64,000 nt of DNA from contig NZ_QJJU01000011.1 in assembly GCF_003201655.1 (NCBI RefSeq), positions 1-64,000 on the forward strand, written 5' to 3'. The stretch's first letter is position 1. Each line of letters begins with the position of its first letter. The stretch comes from Mycolicibacterium moriokaense. GTDB taxonomy: Bacteria > Actinomycetota > Actinomycetes > Mycobacteriales > Mycobacteriaceae. The notes below the pieces were generated by a model. The model saw only the letters and a program-made list of their open reading frames with translations. It did no database searches and was not told the origin of the DNA. A program made the translations under genes and the position numbers. Positions 19,262 to 28,602 of this stretch are shown piece after piece.

Positions 19262-19696
19262 GTGCTGGCCGTGCACGCAGCCTCAGCGGTCGCAGTCGCC
19301 GCGGTATTCGTCTGGCTGGGCATGGTGCTCGCGATCTCTTTTGTCGAGACCCCGCTGAAATTCCGCGCTCCCGGCGTGACGTTGCAGATCGGACTTGGCA
19401 TCGGCCGCTTGGTCTTTCGTGCGCTTAACGCATGCGAGCTCGCCCTGGCCGCGGTGGTCGTCGGATGCTTTGCCATCACGCCGCCTGGTGCGGGCATCGC
19501 CATCGCGGCTGCCGCCGCCGTCGTCATGCTGCTTGTACAGGTGCTTGTCGTGCGGCCGCGGCTCACCCGTCGGTCCGACACCGTGCTTGCCGGTGAGGAT
19601 GGCAAGCGGTCGAGGGCACACTGGGCCTACGTCGGCCTGGAGATTGGCAAGGCCATCGCGCTGCTGATCGCGGGTATCTCGCTGCTCGCGACGTGA
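19262..19696 (+). CDS. Membrane protein with four predicted helices
   Basis: A 144-aa protein starting with GTG. Four hydrophobic stretches are visible: AVAAVFVWLGMVLAISFV, ACELALAAVVVGCFAI, IAIAAAAAVVMLLVQVLVV and IGKAIALLIAGISLLA, joined by short polar loops (ETPLKFRAPG, RPRLTRRSDT). No family is recognised with certainty. It sits between DUF488 and the LLM oxidoreductase on the same strand with short gaps. Confidence 0.65.
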   Translation: MLAVHAASAVAVAAVFVWLGMVLAISFVETPLKFRAPGVTLQIGLGIGRLVFRALNACELALAAVVVGCFAITPPGAGIAIAAAAAVVMLLVQVLVVRPRLTRRSDTVLAGEDGKRSRAHWAYVGLEIGKAIALLIAGISLLAT

Positions 19697-19708
19697 GACG
19701 ATCGCCCG

Positions 19709-20581
19709 ATGCGGGTGGGACTGCACGCTCTTGGCATCGGTTCGGGCGCGACGCGCGCCGCCATCGACGCCGTTGCGGCCGCCGCCGAGCGGTGTGGCTT
19801 CGCGACATTGTGGTCGGGCGAGCATGTCGTGATGGTGGACCGGTCGGAGTCGCGCTACCCCTACTCCGACGATGGACAGATCGCGGTGCCTGCCGCAGCG
19901 GACTGGATCGATCCGATGATCGGGCTGAGTTTCGCCGCCGCAGCCACGTCGACAATCGGCATCGCGACGGGGGTGCTGCTGCTTCCCGAACACAACCCCG
20001 TTTTGGTCGCCAAGCAGGCGGCCACGCTGGACACCCTTTCCGGCGGCCGGTTCACACTCGGCGTCGGTGTCGGCTGGTCGCGCGAGGAGTTCGACGCACT
20101 CGGCATCCCCTTCGAGCGGCGCGCGGCGCGGACCGCGGAGTACGTCGCGGCCATTCGGACGTTGTGGCGCGACGACGTCGCTTCGTTCGAGGGTGAATTC
20201 GTCCGTTTCGATTCTGTACGAGTCAACCCAAAACCCGTTGTGGACAGGCGCATTCCGGTCGTGCTCGGAGGAAACAGCGATGCGGCGTTGCGCCGCGTAG
20301 TCGCGTGGGGCGACGGCTGGTACGGCTTCAACCTCGGCGGAGTCCGCGAAGTCGCCGAACGGATCGAGTTTCTGCAGCGGCTGTGCGACGACAGCGGACG
20401 CGACCGGGCTGAACTGCGGCTGGCCGTGGCGCTGCGCGACCTGACCGTCGACGATGTCCGCCCGCTCGCGGATCTGGGCGTCGATGAGCTGGTCGTGGTG
20501 GATGGTCCGCCGGAGGACGCCGCCGCCGCCGATGACTGGGTGGCGGCGCTGGCGGACAAATGGAGCCCAGAAGCGAGGTAA
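19709..20581 (+). CDS. LLM class F420-dependent oxidoreductase
   Basis: A 290-aa luciferase-like monooxygenase. The TIM-barrel start (MRVGLHALGIGSG), AERCGFATLWSGEHVVMVDRSES, IATGVLLLPEHNPVLVAKQAATLDTLSGGRFTLGVGVGW and IPVVLGGNSDAALRRVVAWGDGWYGFN are typical of mycobacterial F420-using enzymes. Substrate unknown. It converges with the DUF190-crcB operon, the layout remembered from the Rv3068c-Rv3072c region of M. tuberculosis. Confidence 0.85.
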   Translation: MRVGLHALGIGSGATRAAIDAVAAAAERCGFATLWSGEHVVMVDRSESRYPYSDDGQIAVPAAADWIDPMIGLSFAAAATSTIGIATGVLLLPEHNPVLVAKQAATLDTLSGGRFTLGVGVGWSREEFDALGIPFERRAARTAEYVAAIRTLWRDDVASFEGEFVRFDSVRVNPKPVVDRRIPVVLGGNSDAALRRVVAWGDGWYGFNLGGVREVAERIEFLQRLCDDSGRDRAELRLAVALRDLTVDDVRPLADLGVDELVVVDGPPEDAAAADDWVAALADKWSPEAR

Positions 20582-20586
20582 TCCAG

Positions 20587-21651
20587 TCAGTAGCGGTATC
20601 TGGCCAGCGCGGTCCCGCCGCGCCGCTCGCCGTCGTCGATCGTCACCAATGCGGGCACCAGCTCACTGGTGACCAGCCCGTGCCGCTCGGTGACGTCGTC
20701 GATGATGTCGAAGCTCGCGGCGATGCGCTCGGGGCTGTCGACGACAACGGTGGTCACCGGCACCTGCCGGGCAAGTTGAACCATCTTGTCGCCGTGCGGT
20801 TTATGGTCGCCATGGAACCCCCAGATACCGCGCAACACGGTCGCACCGGTCGCGGCGCCCGAGTCGAACAACCTCTGGACGATGGCGCGGTGAATCGGCA
20901 CGCCGTCATGCAAGGTGGCCTCCGAGGTGTAGACCATCAGCTTCTGCCACAGTGCGCGCCCGTCGCCGTCGGTGGCCGGTAGTGCGGTCGGGCGAGCCAG
21001 GAGTTGGCCGTCGCGTTTGCACAGCTGCGCTCGTTCGATCGTCAGGAGAGGTTGGCGCAGCAGTGCCTCGAGCTCCCGGATCGCTGCGACGGCCTGCACT
21101 CCGGTGCCGATCGCGATGATCATGACGGGAATGTCGACGTTGCGACTGAAGAACCTGGCACGCCGGCGCTGTCCATTCTTGGTGCCGTCGACACCGAGAA
21201 AGACTGAGGCTCCGGCGAATCCGTGCCGGTGCAGCACCTCGCAGACGGCTTGGTGCGCGGGTTGCGCCGAGACCCTGTCCTGACGCCCGACGTAGACGGT
21301 GAGTTTGACAGTTTCGTGCGGTGCCGGCGCTTCGGCCCCGACAAGCAGCCGTGCACGCTCGAGCGTGATGAGCCCGCGCGTCGTCATCGCGACGGCGCGG
21401 TCGGCGAGCGGGGCGATTTTGTCGGCGCGGTCCACCGCGGCGATCACGATGGGCGAATCCTCCGACGCGCTCAGCGACTGGTCGCTGCGTAGCTCATGGT
21501 GCGGGCCGAAGCTGGCGATGCCGCGCAGCACCACGCTGGTGGCCACAGCACTCTCACCGTAGAGATCGAGCAGCGCGTCGGCGACGAAGCGGTTGCCGCT
21601 GCGCAGCCGTTCGGCGAAGTACGTGGTGAGCTTGAGGTACTCGTCGCTCAC
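20587..21651 (-). CDS. DUF190 domain protein, tandem repeats
   Basis: A 354-aa protein from GTG at 21651 ([19 protein letters not shown]), whose start overlaps the crcB stop by 4 bp. It contains three related ferredoxin-like (PII-like) DUF190 units, each with a strand-helix start (LKLTTYFAERLRSG; VKLTVYVGRQDRVS; QKLMVYTSEATLHDG) followed by a short ATSVVLRGI / GASVFLGV / GATVLRGIWGF motif. DUF190 proteins often accompany CrcB; a role in sensing or modulating the channel is inferred only from the operon. Confidence 0.8.
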   Translation of the reverse strand: MSDEYLKLTTYFAERLRSGNRFVADALLDLYGESAVATSVVLRGIASFGPHHELRSDQSLSASEDSPIVIAAVDRADKIAPLADRAVAMTTRGLITLERARLLVGAEAPAPHETVKLTVYVGRQDRVSAQPAHQAVCEVLHRHGFAGASVFLGVDGTKNGQRRRARFFSRNVDIPVMIIAIGTGVQAVAAIRELEALLRQPLLTIERAQLCKRDGQLLARPTALPATDGDGRALWQKLMVYTSEATLHDGVPIHRAIVQRLFDSGAATGATVLRGIWGFHGDHKPHGDKMVQLARQVPVTTVVVDSPERIAASFDIIDDVTERHGLVTSELVPALVTIDDGERRGGTALARYRY

Positions 21652-22013
21652 AGCCGACCTCCGATCCACAGGCCGAGCCAGGCGGCGGCCAGACCGAGCA
21701 CCAAGCTGACGACGATGTTGGCGACGGCAGGCCACAGCTGACGTTCCTCGCCGAGGCGCTGCGTCTCCAGCATCCAGGTCGAGAAGGTGGTGTAGGAGCC
21801 GACGAACGCGGTGCCGGCCAGCAGCGCGAGGTGAGGGCTGAGCGCAAGACCGGACAGCAGGCCGAGCAGCAACGCACCGCTGAGGTTGACCACCAGCGTG
21901 CCGAAGGGAAAGGAGCCGGATACTCGGCTCGACACTGTGCGGTCGACGAGGAATCGCAGCACCGCTCCGACGCCGCCGATCACGACGACGCCTGCCCAGA
22001 CAGCGACCGTCAC
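21648..22013 (-). CDS. crcB: Fluoride channel CrcB/Fluc, second subunit
   Basis: A 121-aa membrane protein with four helices. [17 protein letters not shown] and [21 protein letters not shown] carry the conserved Asn of Fluc channels; [17 protein letters not shown] is the signature third-helix motif. It would form a dual-topology dimer, probably with the adjacent paralogue, to let fluoride leave the cell. The GTG start overlaps the upstream crcB by 4 bp and its stop overlaps the DUF190 start. Confidence 0.9.
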   Translation of the reverse strand: MTVAVWAGVVVIGGVGAVLRFLVDRTVSSRVSGSFPFGTLVVNLSGALLLGLLSGLALSPHLALLAGTAFVGSYTTFSTWMLETQRLGEERQLWPAVANIVVSLVLGLAAAWLGLWIGGRL

Positions 22014-22408
22014 GCGCGGATCCGGATGCGTCGCACCATGGCGGTGGCCAGGTAGAGGGCGATCAGCCCGGCGACGATGCTGGCGACGGTGTAGCCGACG
22101 GCAAGGCCATAGTTGTGGTGCTCGAGCATCTTGATGATCTCGACCTGCATCGTCGAGAACGTGGTCAGGCCACCGCAGACCCCGGTGCCGAGCAGAGGTC
22201 GCCGGTAGCTCGACACCGGCAACCGCTCGAGCAACCGGGTGGTGAAGTAGCCCAACAGAAATGCGCCGACGATGTTGACGATGAATGTCGGCCACGGCCA
22301 GTGACCCGGGTCGGGTGCGGCAAACGTGGCGAGGGCCGCGCGAGCGACGGTGCCCAGCGCGCCGCCGACGAAGACCGCCGCAAGCTCGCGGCCGTCGAAA
22401 CTGAACAT
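22010..22408 (-). CDS. crcB: Fluoride channel CrcB/Fluc, first subunit
   Basis: A 132-aa four-helix protein from ATG at 22408 ([19 protein letters not shown]). Family motifs are [30 protein letters not shown] with the pore Asn, and [15 protein letters not shown]. It is the first gene of the crcB-crcB-DUF190 operon. Gram-positive bacteria often encode two antiparallel Fluc subunits as neighbours, as here. The 70-bp gap to the divergent pgm must hold both promoters; no fluoride riboswitch is recognised. Confidence 0.9.
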   Translation of the reverse strand: MFSFDGRELAAVFVGGALGTVARAALATFAAPDPGHWPWPTFIVNIVGAFLLGYFTTRLLERLPVSSYRRPLLGTGVCGGLTTFSTMQVEIIKMLEHHNYGLAVGYTVASIVAGLIALYLATAMVRRIRIRA

Positions 22409-22478
22409 GAGCCAAAGTATCGCCGTCCAGCTTTCGCACGGGCGCACGACGCGGTTCTCAGAGGAGCAGAATCGGGGC

Positions 22479-24113
22479 ATGGCTGCGAATCCACGTGCCG
22501 GTCAGCCGGCCCAACCCGAAGATCTCATCGATGTGGCCCAGGTGGTGACGGCCTACTACACGGTCGAACCCGACCCGGACAACGTGGATCAGCAGGTGGT
22601 GTTCGGCACGTCCGGGCACCGTGGCTCCAGTCTGGACGCGGCGTTCAACGAAGCGCACATCCTGGCGACAACGCAGGCGATCGTCGAGTACCGGGCCGAG
22701 CAGGGCACCACTGGACCGCTGTTCATCGGCCGTGACACCCACGCGCTTTCGGAGCCGGCGTGGGCGTCGGCGCTGGAGGTGCTGGCCGCCAACGACGTTG
22801 TCGCGATGATCGATTCGGCCGACCGCTTCACTCCGACGCCTGCGGTCAGCCACGCGATCTTGACCTTCAACCGTGGCCGGGAAGGCGATCTGTCCGACGG
22901 CATCGTCGTCACGCCGTCGCACAATCCGCCGCGCGACGGCGGCTTCAAGTACAACCCGCCCAACGGCGGACCCGCCGACACTGACGCGACCGGTGCCATC
23001 GCCAAGCGTGCCAACGAGATTCTGCGTGACGGGCTCAAGGCCGTGAAGCGGGTACCGCTGGCCGCGGCGCTGCGGACTGCGCAGCGGCACGACTACATGG
23101 ACGCGTATGTCGAGGACCTGCCCAACGTCGTCGACCTGCACGTGATCCGCGCCGAGGGCATCCGGATCGGTGCCGACCCTCTGGGCGGGGCGAGCGTCGA
23201 CTACTGGGGTGCGATCGCCGAACGCCATGACCTGAATCTGACGGTGGTCAATCCGCTCGTCGATGCGACGTGGCGGTTCATGACGCTCGACACCGACGGC
23301 AAGATCCGGATGGACTGCAGTTCGCCGAACGCGATGGCGTCGCTGATCGCCAACCGGGACTCCTATCAGATCGCCACCGGCAACGACGCCGACTCCGACC
23401 GGCACGGCGTCGTCACCCCCGACGGTGGACTGCTCAACCCGAACCACTACCTCGCGGTGGCGATCGACTATCTGTACACCAACCGGCCGGAGTGGCCGGG
23501 TTCGACGGCGGTGGGCAAGACGGCAGTCAGCTCGTCGATCATCGACCGGGTGGTCGCCGGGCTTGGCCGCAAACTGCTTGAGGTCCCGGTTGGGTTCAAG
23601 TGGTTCGTCGACGGATTGATCAGCGGCACCATCGGTTTCGGTGGCGAGGAGAGCGCGGGCGCGTCGTTCCTGCGCCGCAACGGGTCGACGTGGACCACCG
23701 ACAAGGACGGCATCATCATGGCGCTGCTGGCGTCGGAGATTCTTGCGGTGACCGGCCAGACGCCGTCGCAGCGGTACGAGGAATTGGCCGAAAAGTACGG
23801 TGCGCCAACGTATGCCCGCATCGACGCGCCCGCCGACCGGGAGCAGAAGGCCCGGCTGGCCAAGCTGTCACCGGACCAGGTGACTGCGACCGAACTGGCG
23901 GGCGAGCCGATCACCGCCAAGCTGACCACGGCGCCCGGCAACGGTGCGCCGCTGGGCGGTTTGAAGGTGACGACGGAGAACGCGTGGTTCGCGGCCCGGC
24001 CGTCGGGCACCGAGGACGTGTACAAGATCTACGCCGAGTCGTTCAAGGGGCCCGAGCATCTAGCGGAGGTGCAGCAGGCGGCTAAAGACGTGGTGAATAC
24101 AGTCATAGCGTGA
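22479..24113 (+). CDS. pgm: Phosphoglucomutase (alpha-D-glucose phosphate-specific)
   Basis: A 544-aa enzyme interconverting glucose 1- and 6-phosphate, supplying glycogen, trehalose and cell-wall sugar nucleotides. The active-site Ser lies in [21 protein letters not shown]; the Mg-binding loop is [14 protein letters not shown]; the sugar-binding [12 protein letters not shown] and the C-terminal phosphate-binding [15 protein letters not shown] are intact. The start at 22479 follows GAGGAG; longer frames from 22326 overlap crcB antisense and are rejected. The stop overlaps the MFS gene by 4 bp. Confidence 0.95.
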   Translation: MAANPRAGQPAQPEDLIDVAQVVTAYYTVEPDPDNVDQQVVFGTSGHRGSSLDAAFNEAHILATTQAIVEYRAEQGTTGPLFIGRDTHALSEPAWASALEVLAANDVVAMIDSADRFTPTPAVSHAILTFNRGREGDLSDGIVVTPSHNPPRDGGFKYNPPNGGPADTDATGAIAKRANEILRDGLKAVKRVPLAAALRTAQRHDYMDAYVEDLPNVVDLHVIRAEGIRIGADPLGGASVDYWGAIAERHDLNLTVVNPLVDATWRFMTLDTDGKIRMDCSSPNAMASLIANRDSYQIATGNDADSDRHGVVTPDGGLLNPNHYLAVAIDYLYTNRPEWPGSTAVGKTAVSSSIIDRVVAGLGRKLLEVPVGFKWFVDGLISGTIGFGGEESAGASFLRRNGSTWTTDKDGIIMALLASEILAVTGQTPSQRYEELAEKYGAPTYARIDAPADREQKARLAKLSPDQVTATELAGEPITAKLTTAPGNGAPLGGLKVTTENAWFAARPSGTEDVYKIYAESFKGPEHLAEVQQAAKDVVNTVIA

Positions 24114-25372
24114 GTTCTGTCGCGGAGGGTGACTGTTCGGCTGACGCGAAGCCGAAGCTCCCGAGCGAAGTCTGGGTGCTGATCACCGCGAACGTGGTGA
24201 TCGCCCTCGGCTATGGCGTTGTTTCGCCTGTCCTGCCGCAGTACGCCCGCGACTTCGGCGTGAGCGTCAGCGCCGCGACGTTCGTCATCACCGCCTTCTC
24301 ACTGATGCGGTTGGTGTTCGCGCCCGCGAGCGGTCTGTTCGTCCAGAAGATAGGGGAGCGGCGGGTCTATCTGAGCGGGCTCCTGATCGTGGCGGTGTCG
24401 ACGGGCGTATGCGCCTTCGCTCAGACGTATTGGCAGCTGTTGTTGTTCCGGTCGCTTGGTGGCTTCGGGTCCGCGATGTTCACCGTCTCCTCGTTCGGGC
24501 TGATGATCCGGATCTCTCCGCCGGATGCCCGCGGCCGCGTGGCGGGTCTGTTCTCGAGTGCCTTCCTGATCGGCTCGGTCGGCGGGCCGTTACTCGGCAG
24601 CCTCACTGTGGGATTCGGATTGTCGGCGCCGTTCGCGATCTACGGCGTCGCACTGTTGGTCGCAGCGGCGGTGGTGTTCGTGCGGCTGCGACACTCGTCG
24701 CTGGCGTCGCCAGCGGAGGACGCCGAACCGCCGTTGACCCTTCGAATTGCGTTGGGCAACAGGGCGTTTTGTTCGGCGCTGTTCTCCAACTTCGCGACGG
24801 GCTGGTCGGTGTTCGGGTTGCGCATCGCGCTGGTGCCGCTGTTCGTCACCGAGGTGCTGCATCGCGGCCCGCGCGTCGCGGGGCTTGCTCTGGCGACATT
24901 CGCAATTGGCAATGTGGCCGCAGTGATCCCCAGCGGCTACCTGTCGGATCGCATCGGCCGGCGCATGCTGTTGATCGTAGGCCTTTCGGTGTCCGGGGTT
25001 GCGACGGTGGCGGTGGGGCTTGCCTCGTCGCTGACGCTGTTCCTGGCCGGAGCGCTGGTGGCCGGTGCGGCCGCGGGCATGTTCACGGCGCCGCAGCAGG
25101 CCGCCGTCGCAGACATCATCGGCAGCAAGGCGAGGGGCGGGACCGCCGTGGCGACCTACCAGATGATGGCTGACTTCGGCGCGATCGTCGGGTCGCTCGC
25201 GGTCGGTGAGATCGCGCAGCACTTCACGTTCGGGGCTGCCTTCGTGATCAGCGGCGGGATCCTGCTCGTCGCGGCGATCGGCTGGGTGCTGGCTCCCGAG
25301 ACGCGGCAGCGGCCATCCGAGCACACTCCGGCCCGCGCGCTAGGCCCCGAGGTCGGTGGCGAACTGCCGTGA
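24110..25372 (+). CDS. MFS transporter
   Basis: A 420-aa major facilitator with about 12 hydrophobic helices. Motif A-like loops are visible between helices 2 and 3 ([17 protein letters not shown]) and in the second half ([19 protein letters not shown]). [20 protein letters not shown] is typical of drug/metabolite:H+ antiporters. The GTG start is coupled to the pgm stop (GTGA). Substrate unknown. It is the last backbone gene before the tRNA and the integrated element. Confidence 0.85.
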   Translation: MSSVAEGDCSADAKPKLPSEVWVLITANVVIALGYGVVSPVLPQYARDFGVSVSAATFVITAFSLMRLVFAPASGLFVQKIGERRVYLSGLLIVAVSTGVCAFAQTYWQLLLFRSLGGFGSAMFTVSSFGLMIRISPPDARGRVAGLFSSAFLIGSVGGPLLGSLTVGFGLSAPFAIYGVALLVAAAVVFVRLRHSSLASPAEDAEPPLTLRIALGNRAFCSALFSNFATGWSVFGLRIALVPLFVTEVLHRGPRVAGLALATFAIGNVAAVIPSGYLSDRIGRRMLLIVGLSVSGVATVAVGLASSLTLFLAGALVAGAAAGMFTAPQQAAVADIIGSKARGGTAVATYQMMADFGAIVGSLAVGEIAQHFTFGAAFVISGGILLVAAIGWVLAPETRQRPSEHTPARALGPEVGGELP

Positions 25373-25428
25373 CCAGCTGTTTTGAACGCTAATCGCAGGT
25401 GGTGTACCTTCGATGAGCACAACTTCAC

Positions 25429-25504
25429 GGGGCTATGGCGCAGCTGGTAGCGCACCACACTGGCAGTGTGGGGGTCAGGGGTTCGAATCCCCTTAGCTCC
25501 ACCA
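25429..25504 (+). tRNA. tRNA-Ala (anticodon GGC)
   Basis: A full cloverleaf can be folded: acceptor GGGGCTA with TAGCTCC (one G-U pair), D-stem GCGC/GCGC, anticodon stem CCACA/TGTGG around loop CTGGCAG (anticodon GGC), variable GGGTC, T-arm AGGGG-TTCGAAT-CCCCT, discriminator A and encoded CCA. Its 3' half is the integration site of the neighbouring element. Confidence 0.95.
25460..25502 (+). repeat. attL: 43-bp tRNA-Ala 3' end
   Basis: Identical to 50866-50908 except for one base in the T-loop (TTCGAATCC here, TTCGAGTCC there). It runs from the anticodon loop to just after the acceptor stem, a standard tyrosine-integrase core site. Confidence 0.92.
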
Positions 25505-25518
25505 GGGAAAGTCCAGCT

Positions 25519-26841
25519 CTAAAGGCTCGATTTTCGAGTGTCTGACGACAATCTTGACGACAACGGCAGCTTCTTTGACGACAGTAGGCCGGCTGACTCG
25601 TCGTCCGTACGTTCGAACAAGGTGCCCATCGAGTCCAGTGCGTCGCGCTGCACTGCCTCGATTACTTCGACGTAGGTCCCAGTGGTGACCGTGATCGAAC
25701 TGTGTCGCAGGATCCGCTGCACCGTGGCCGGGGGGACTCCCATCGTGAACAGCAGCGTGGCACACGAATGCCGTAGATCGTGCACGCGGAGCTGAGGCAC
25801 GTTCGCCTTATTGCACAGGCTGTGGAACATGCGGTTCGCGTTCCGTGGTTCCACGAAACCGCCGTGCGCCGTGGTGAAAACCAACCCCGTCTCGCGCCAC
25901 TGCGAGCCTGCCGCGAACCGTTCCTCAAGCTGCCGAGTGCGGTGCCCTCGCAGAATGGGCACCAGCGGAGCCGGTATCGGCAGTACGGCGATCGAGGCCT
26001 CGGTCTTCACCGGGTCTAATCGGAGCTCGCCGTCAACGCGGTGAAGTGCCTGTCGGATCGTCAGTCGTGCGTGATCGAGATCAACATCTGCCCAGGCAAG
26101 CCCGAGGGCCTCGCCCCGTCGTAGCCCCATGGCTAGTGCGACCGCCCACAGCGCGTAGAGCCTGTGCTTCTCCGCAGCCTCCAGAAAACGAAGCGCCTCG
26201 GCACGGGTGAAGCTTCGAACCCTGCGCTCGTCGGTAACCCGGAGTTGGACGAGCCGCGCGACGTTTCGGCTGAGAACCTCTTCGTCGACGGCGTCCTGCA
26301 AGGCAGCCCGCAAGACTCGGAGGATATGTCGGATAGAACTAGACGAGAGAACGTCCCGGCAACACTGCGGGTTGTCCATCGCGCAGCATCTGGGCGTTTG
26401 TCGCCCGGAGTCCTTGCCCTGGGCGCAGCACTGACACATCGTCCGCAGTTGGTTCAGCCATGCCCGGATATGTGTTGCCTGCAGTGCTTTTAGCTTTCGT
26501 TTGCCGATGCCCGGCACGATGTGCAACCTCACATCGCCTTCATAAGTCGCGTACGTCGTGCGGCGGATACTCGGTTCTGCGATGTGTTGGAGCCAATACG
26601 TCATGTATTCGGCCACAGTCAAAGTGGTGGTTGCGACTGGTATGCCGCGTCGCTGCTGATCCAGGACTTTTCCCAGTTCGTCGAGAGCGTCACGCTGGTT
26701 GTCGCCATACACGCTGATCCGCTTTCGTCTCCCGTCCGGTGTATCAACGAAGACCTTTGCCTCCCAACGGCCATCGGCTCGCAGATAGACACCACCTTGG
26801 CCATTCGCGTTACGTCTCGTATTCCCGCGCGCAGCCATCAT
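25519..26841 (-). CDS. int: Tyrosine site-specific integrase
   Basis: A 440-aa integrase from ATG at 26841, overlapping the excisionase stop by 4 bp. It has an N-terminal arm-binding region (GQGGVYLRADGRWEAKVFV), an SAM-like core-binding domain (TLTVAEYMTYWLQHI), then the catalytic domain with GLRRGEALGLAW (first Arg), HDLRHSCATLLF (His-x-x-Arg), ILRHSS (His) and the Tyr nucleophile in TGTYVEV. A Cys-rich insertion in the core-binding domain (MCQCCAQG, RCCAMD, QCCRDV) recalls the integrases of actinobacterial AICEs. It lies just inside attL and reads towards the tRNA. Confidence 0.92.
   Translation of the reverse strand: MMAARGNTRRNANGQGGVYLRADGRWEAKVFVDTPDGRRKRISVYGDNQRDALDELGKVLDQQRRGIPVATTTLTVAEYMTYWLQHIAEPSIRRTTYATYEGDVRLHIVPGIGKRKLKALQATHIRAWLNQLRTMCQCCAQGKDSGRQTPRCCAMDNPQCCRDVLSSSSIRHILRVLRAALQDAVDEEVLSRNVARLVQLRVTDERRVRSFTRAEALRFLEAAEKHRLYALWAVALAMGLRRGEALGLAWADVDLDHARLTIRQALHRVDGELRLDPVKTEASIAVLPIPAPLVPILRGHRTRQLEERFAAGSQWRETGLVFTTAHGGFVEPRNANRMFHSLCNKANVPQLRVHDLRHSCATLLFTMGVPPATVQRILRHSSITVTTGTYVEVIEAVQRDALDSMGTLFERTDDESAGLLSSKKLPLSSRLSSDTRKSSL
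25543..25583. promoter_or_regulatory. Three TGACGACA repeats inside attL (integrase arm sites)
   Basis: TGACGACA occurs at 25543, 25555 and 25576, with the first two exactly 12 bp apart. The same octamer occurs three times near attR. The repeats lie in the last codons of the integrase gene, encoding part of its Ser-rich tail, so coding and binding functions overlap. Confidence 0.6.
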
Positions 26842-27029
26842 GCGGCTCCTTCGATCAAGCCGGCGAGATAGTCGTCGAACGATTGTCGGACGATTCGGCG
26901 GCAACGCCCGATCTGCACCGATACGACCTGTTGGTCCCAGATCAATCGGTACACCATCCATCGACTGACCGCGAGCCGATCCGCCGCCTCCTGCACAGTG
27001 ATCAGTTCACCCTCTGGCGAGATGTGCAT
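26838..27029 (-). CDS. xis: Excisionase / MerR-like helix-turn-helix protein
   Basis: A 63-aa DNA-binding protein: MHISPEGELITVQEAADRLAVSRWMVYRLIWDQQ is an excisionase-type winged helix of the MerR superfamily, followed by QIGRCRRIVRQSFDDYL. The start at 27029 is fixed by an excellent GAGGAGG ribosome site; upstream in-frame starts run into rep. It overlaps int by 4 bp, so the two are expressed together. Its expected job is to bend attL/attR DNA and drive excision. Confidence 0.85.
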   Translation of the reverse strand: MHISPEGELITVQEAADRLAVSRWMVYRLIWDQQVVSVQIGRCRRIVRQSFDDYLAGLIEGAA

Positions 27030-27105
27030 CCGGTCCCTCCTCACGCCGCTGCTCGCAGATCGAATTCTGTTGTCCGCCAGGTTCTGCCGCGAATCGCGCG
27101 TCATG

Positions 27106-28602
27106 TCAGGCAGTCCGAGTGAGGGGTGGATCGTGCGCGCGCAGGTGTTCGCGCACGGTGTGGCGGTGTTCAATCATCCGCTGCGCGGCCGACAGGATCA
27201 AGACACGTTCGCCCAGGCCGCACAGCCCGGCCCGATCGAATTCCCATTCGATCGCATCAATCGTCGGTGTCACACGATGGTGTTCCACGTCCGTGGCTGT
27301 CGCGGCTTGGGTTTCGTGTTGTTGGCGGGTCCAGGTGGCTCGGTGCGCGCGCAGGGCGCCCATGGTGGTGGAGAACAGCCGCGACTTGGTGGTGACGTGT
27401 CCGCGATACCCCAGGGTGTGCAGCCAGCGATCCATGCCGAGGTAAGCGGAGTCTGCCGCTAGGGCGGTGATGGTGGTCAGGATGGCCCGCACATGGGCGG
27501 TGACGTCCAATTCCGCGATGGCTAATGGGGACATGCGTCGGACGCCGACACCGAATTCGGCCACCGATTTCGTCACGTACTTGGCCAAATAGGCCGCCAC
27601 CGACCGGCCCGACCGATGGGGAGCCACCTCACTGGCACCGATGCCCCTGGTCGGCTCCAGTGGCTGCGTGTCGGTTTGGGTGCCGAACCGCAGAACTCGT
27701 TCGTCGCGGTCGCCGGGGCTGTCACGCGCGATGACGGTGATCGTGACAGCACGCGCGGCCCGCTGAACGAGCATGGCCACGTCGCCCGCGCTGATCGAGG
27801 AGTCCGGTGGTGTGGGCGGTTCGCCGTGCTGCTGTCGCGCGTCGAGGCGGATGACGGCGTGAAAGTGCGGGATCGCGCGACGCTGCAGTTCGGCGACCTT
27901 TACATAGTTGATGCGCACACTGTTGGCGGCCTCACCCCTGGCGCGTAGGTGGCTGTTCAGGAGTCGGCGCAAGCTGATGGTGAAGCGCCGCCACAGTTCG
28001 GGGGCGTGCCACCCGAACAGGACGTGCCCGGTGTAGTCGTAGCACTCCTCACACAACGGCTGACCGATGCGCGCGTCACCGCTATCGTGGATGGTGCTGC
28101 ACCACAGTGGTTTTCCATGCCGACAGCGAGTGACGCCGCGACGGCCGGGATCGTGACAGCGACGAGCGTGCTTACCGTGCCGGTCGTCGCCGGTGGTGTG
28201 TACGGCACCGAAGCTGGGCGCGGTCAATGTGACGAATATCTGTGGGTGCTCGGCGACGGTGGTGGGTAGGTCGTGGTGTCCGCCGTGTAGGCCGGCGTGC
28301 ACGAGTTGCCAGGTGTCGCGGGCATAGAGGTCTGAGCACGATGGGCAGACGACGGCGCGGCGGTTGTTGCAACGAGTCCACACCTGATGCTGGCGGCCGA
28401 AGGGGTCGGTGCTGTTCAGGTGGATGGGGTTGGCGCAGAACCCGACGTTCTCGGCTTTGCGCCACCAGGACTCGAAGCCGGGCGAGGCGACGCGACGCAC
28501 CATCTGCGCCACCACGTCGGTGGCGTCGATGCCAGTCGGAAGGCCAGGCAGGTGCGGAATCGTCACCGCCGCGGCCGCGGTGTTTCTGGGGGTGAGTGTC
28601 AT
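27106..28602 (-). CDS. Replication initiator of AICE RepSA type
   Basis: A 498-aa protein. Several Cys/His clusters (VCPSCSDLYARD, CRHGKPLWC, LCEECYDYTGH) look like zinc-binding motifs, as in RepSA-like initiators. The metal-binding HUH-like motif IPHFHAVIRL and a downstream YLAKYVTKS with a candidate nicking Tyr fit a rolling-circle initiator. It would nick an origin on the excised circle to start replication. Its start is coupled to the traB stop (4 bp). The origin is not identified; it may lie within or near this gene. Confidence 0.8.
   Translation of the reverse strand: MTLTPRNTAAAAVTIPHLPGLPTGIDATDVVAQMVRRVASPGFESWWRKAENVGFCANPIHLNSTDPFGRQHQVWTRCNNRRAVVCPSCSDLYARDTWQLVHAGLHGGHHDLPTTVAEHPQIFVTLTAPSFGAVHTTGDDRHGKHARRCHDPGRRGVTRCRHGKPLWCSTIHDSGDARIGQPLCEECYDYTGHVLFGWHAPELWRRFTISLRRLLNSHLRARGEAANSVRINYVKVAELQRRAIPHFHAVIRLDARQQHGEPPTPPDSSISAGDVAMLVQRAARAVTITVIARDSPGDRDERVLRFGTQTDTQPLEPTRGIGASEVAPHRSGRSVAAYLAKYVTKSVAEFGVGVRRMSPLAIAELDVTAHVRAILTTITALAADSAYLGMDRWLHTLGYRGHVTTKSRLFSTTMGALRAHRATWTRQQHETQAATATDVEHHRVTPTIDAIEWEFDRAGLCGLGERVLILSAAQRMIEHRHTVREHLRAHDPPLTRTA

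Noticed and set aside
22326..22478. Longer start for phosphoglucomutase
   Set aside because: It would overlap the divergent crcB coding region; the ATG at 22479 has a good ribosome site and gives the family length.
22409..22478. Fluoride riboswitch before crcB
   Set aside because: The gap is only 70 bp, shared with a divergent gene, and no recognisable aptamer pattern is visible.
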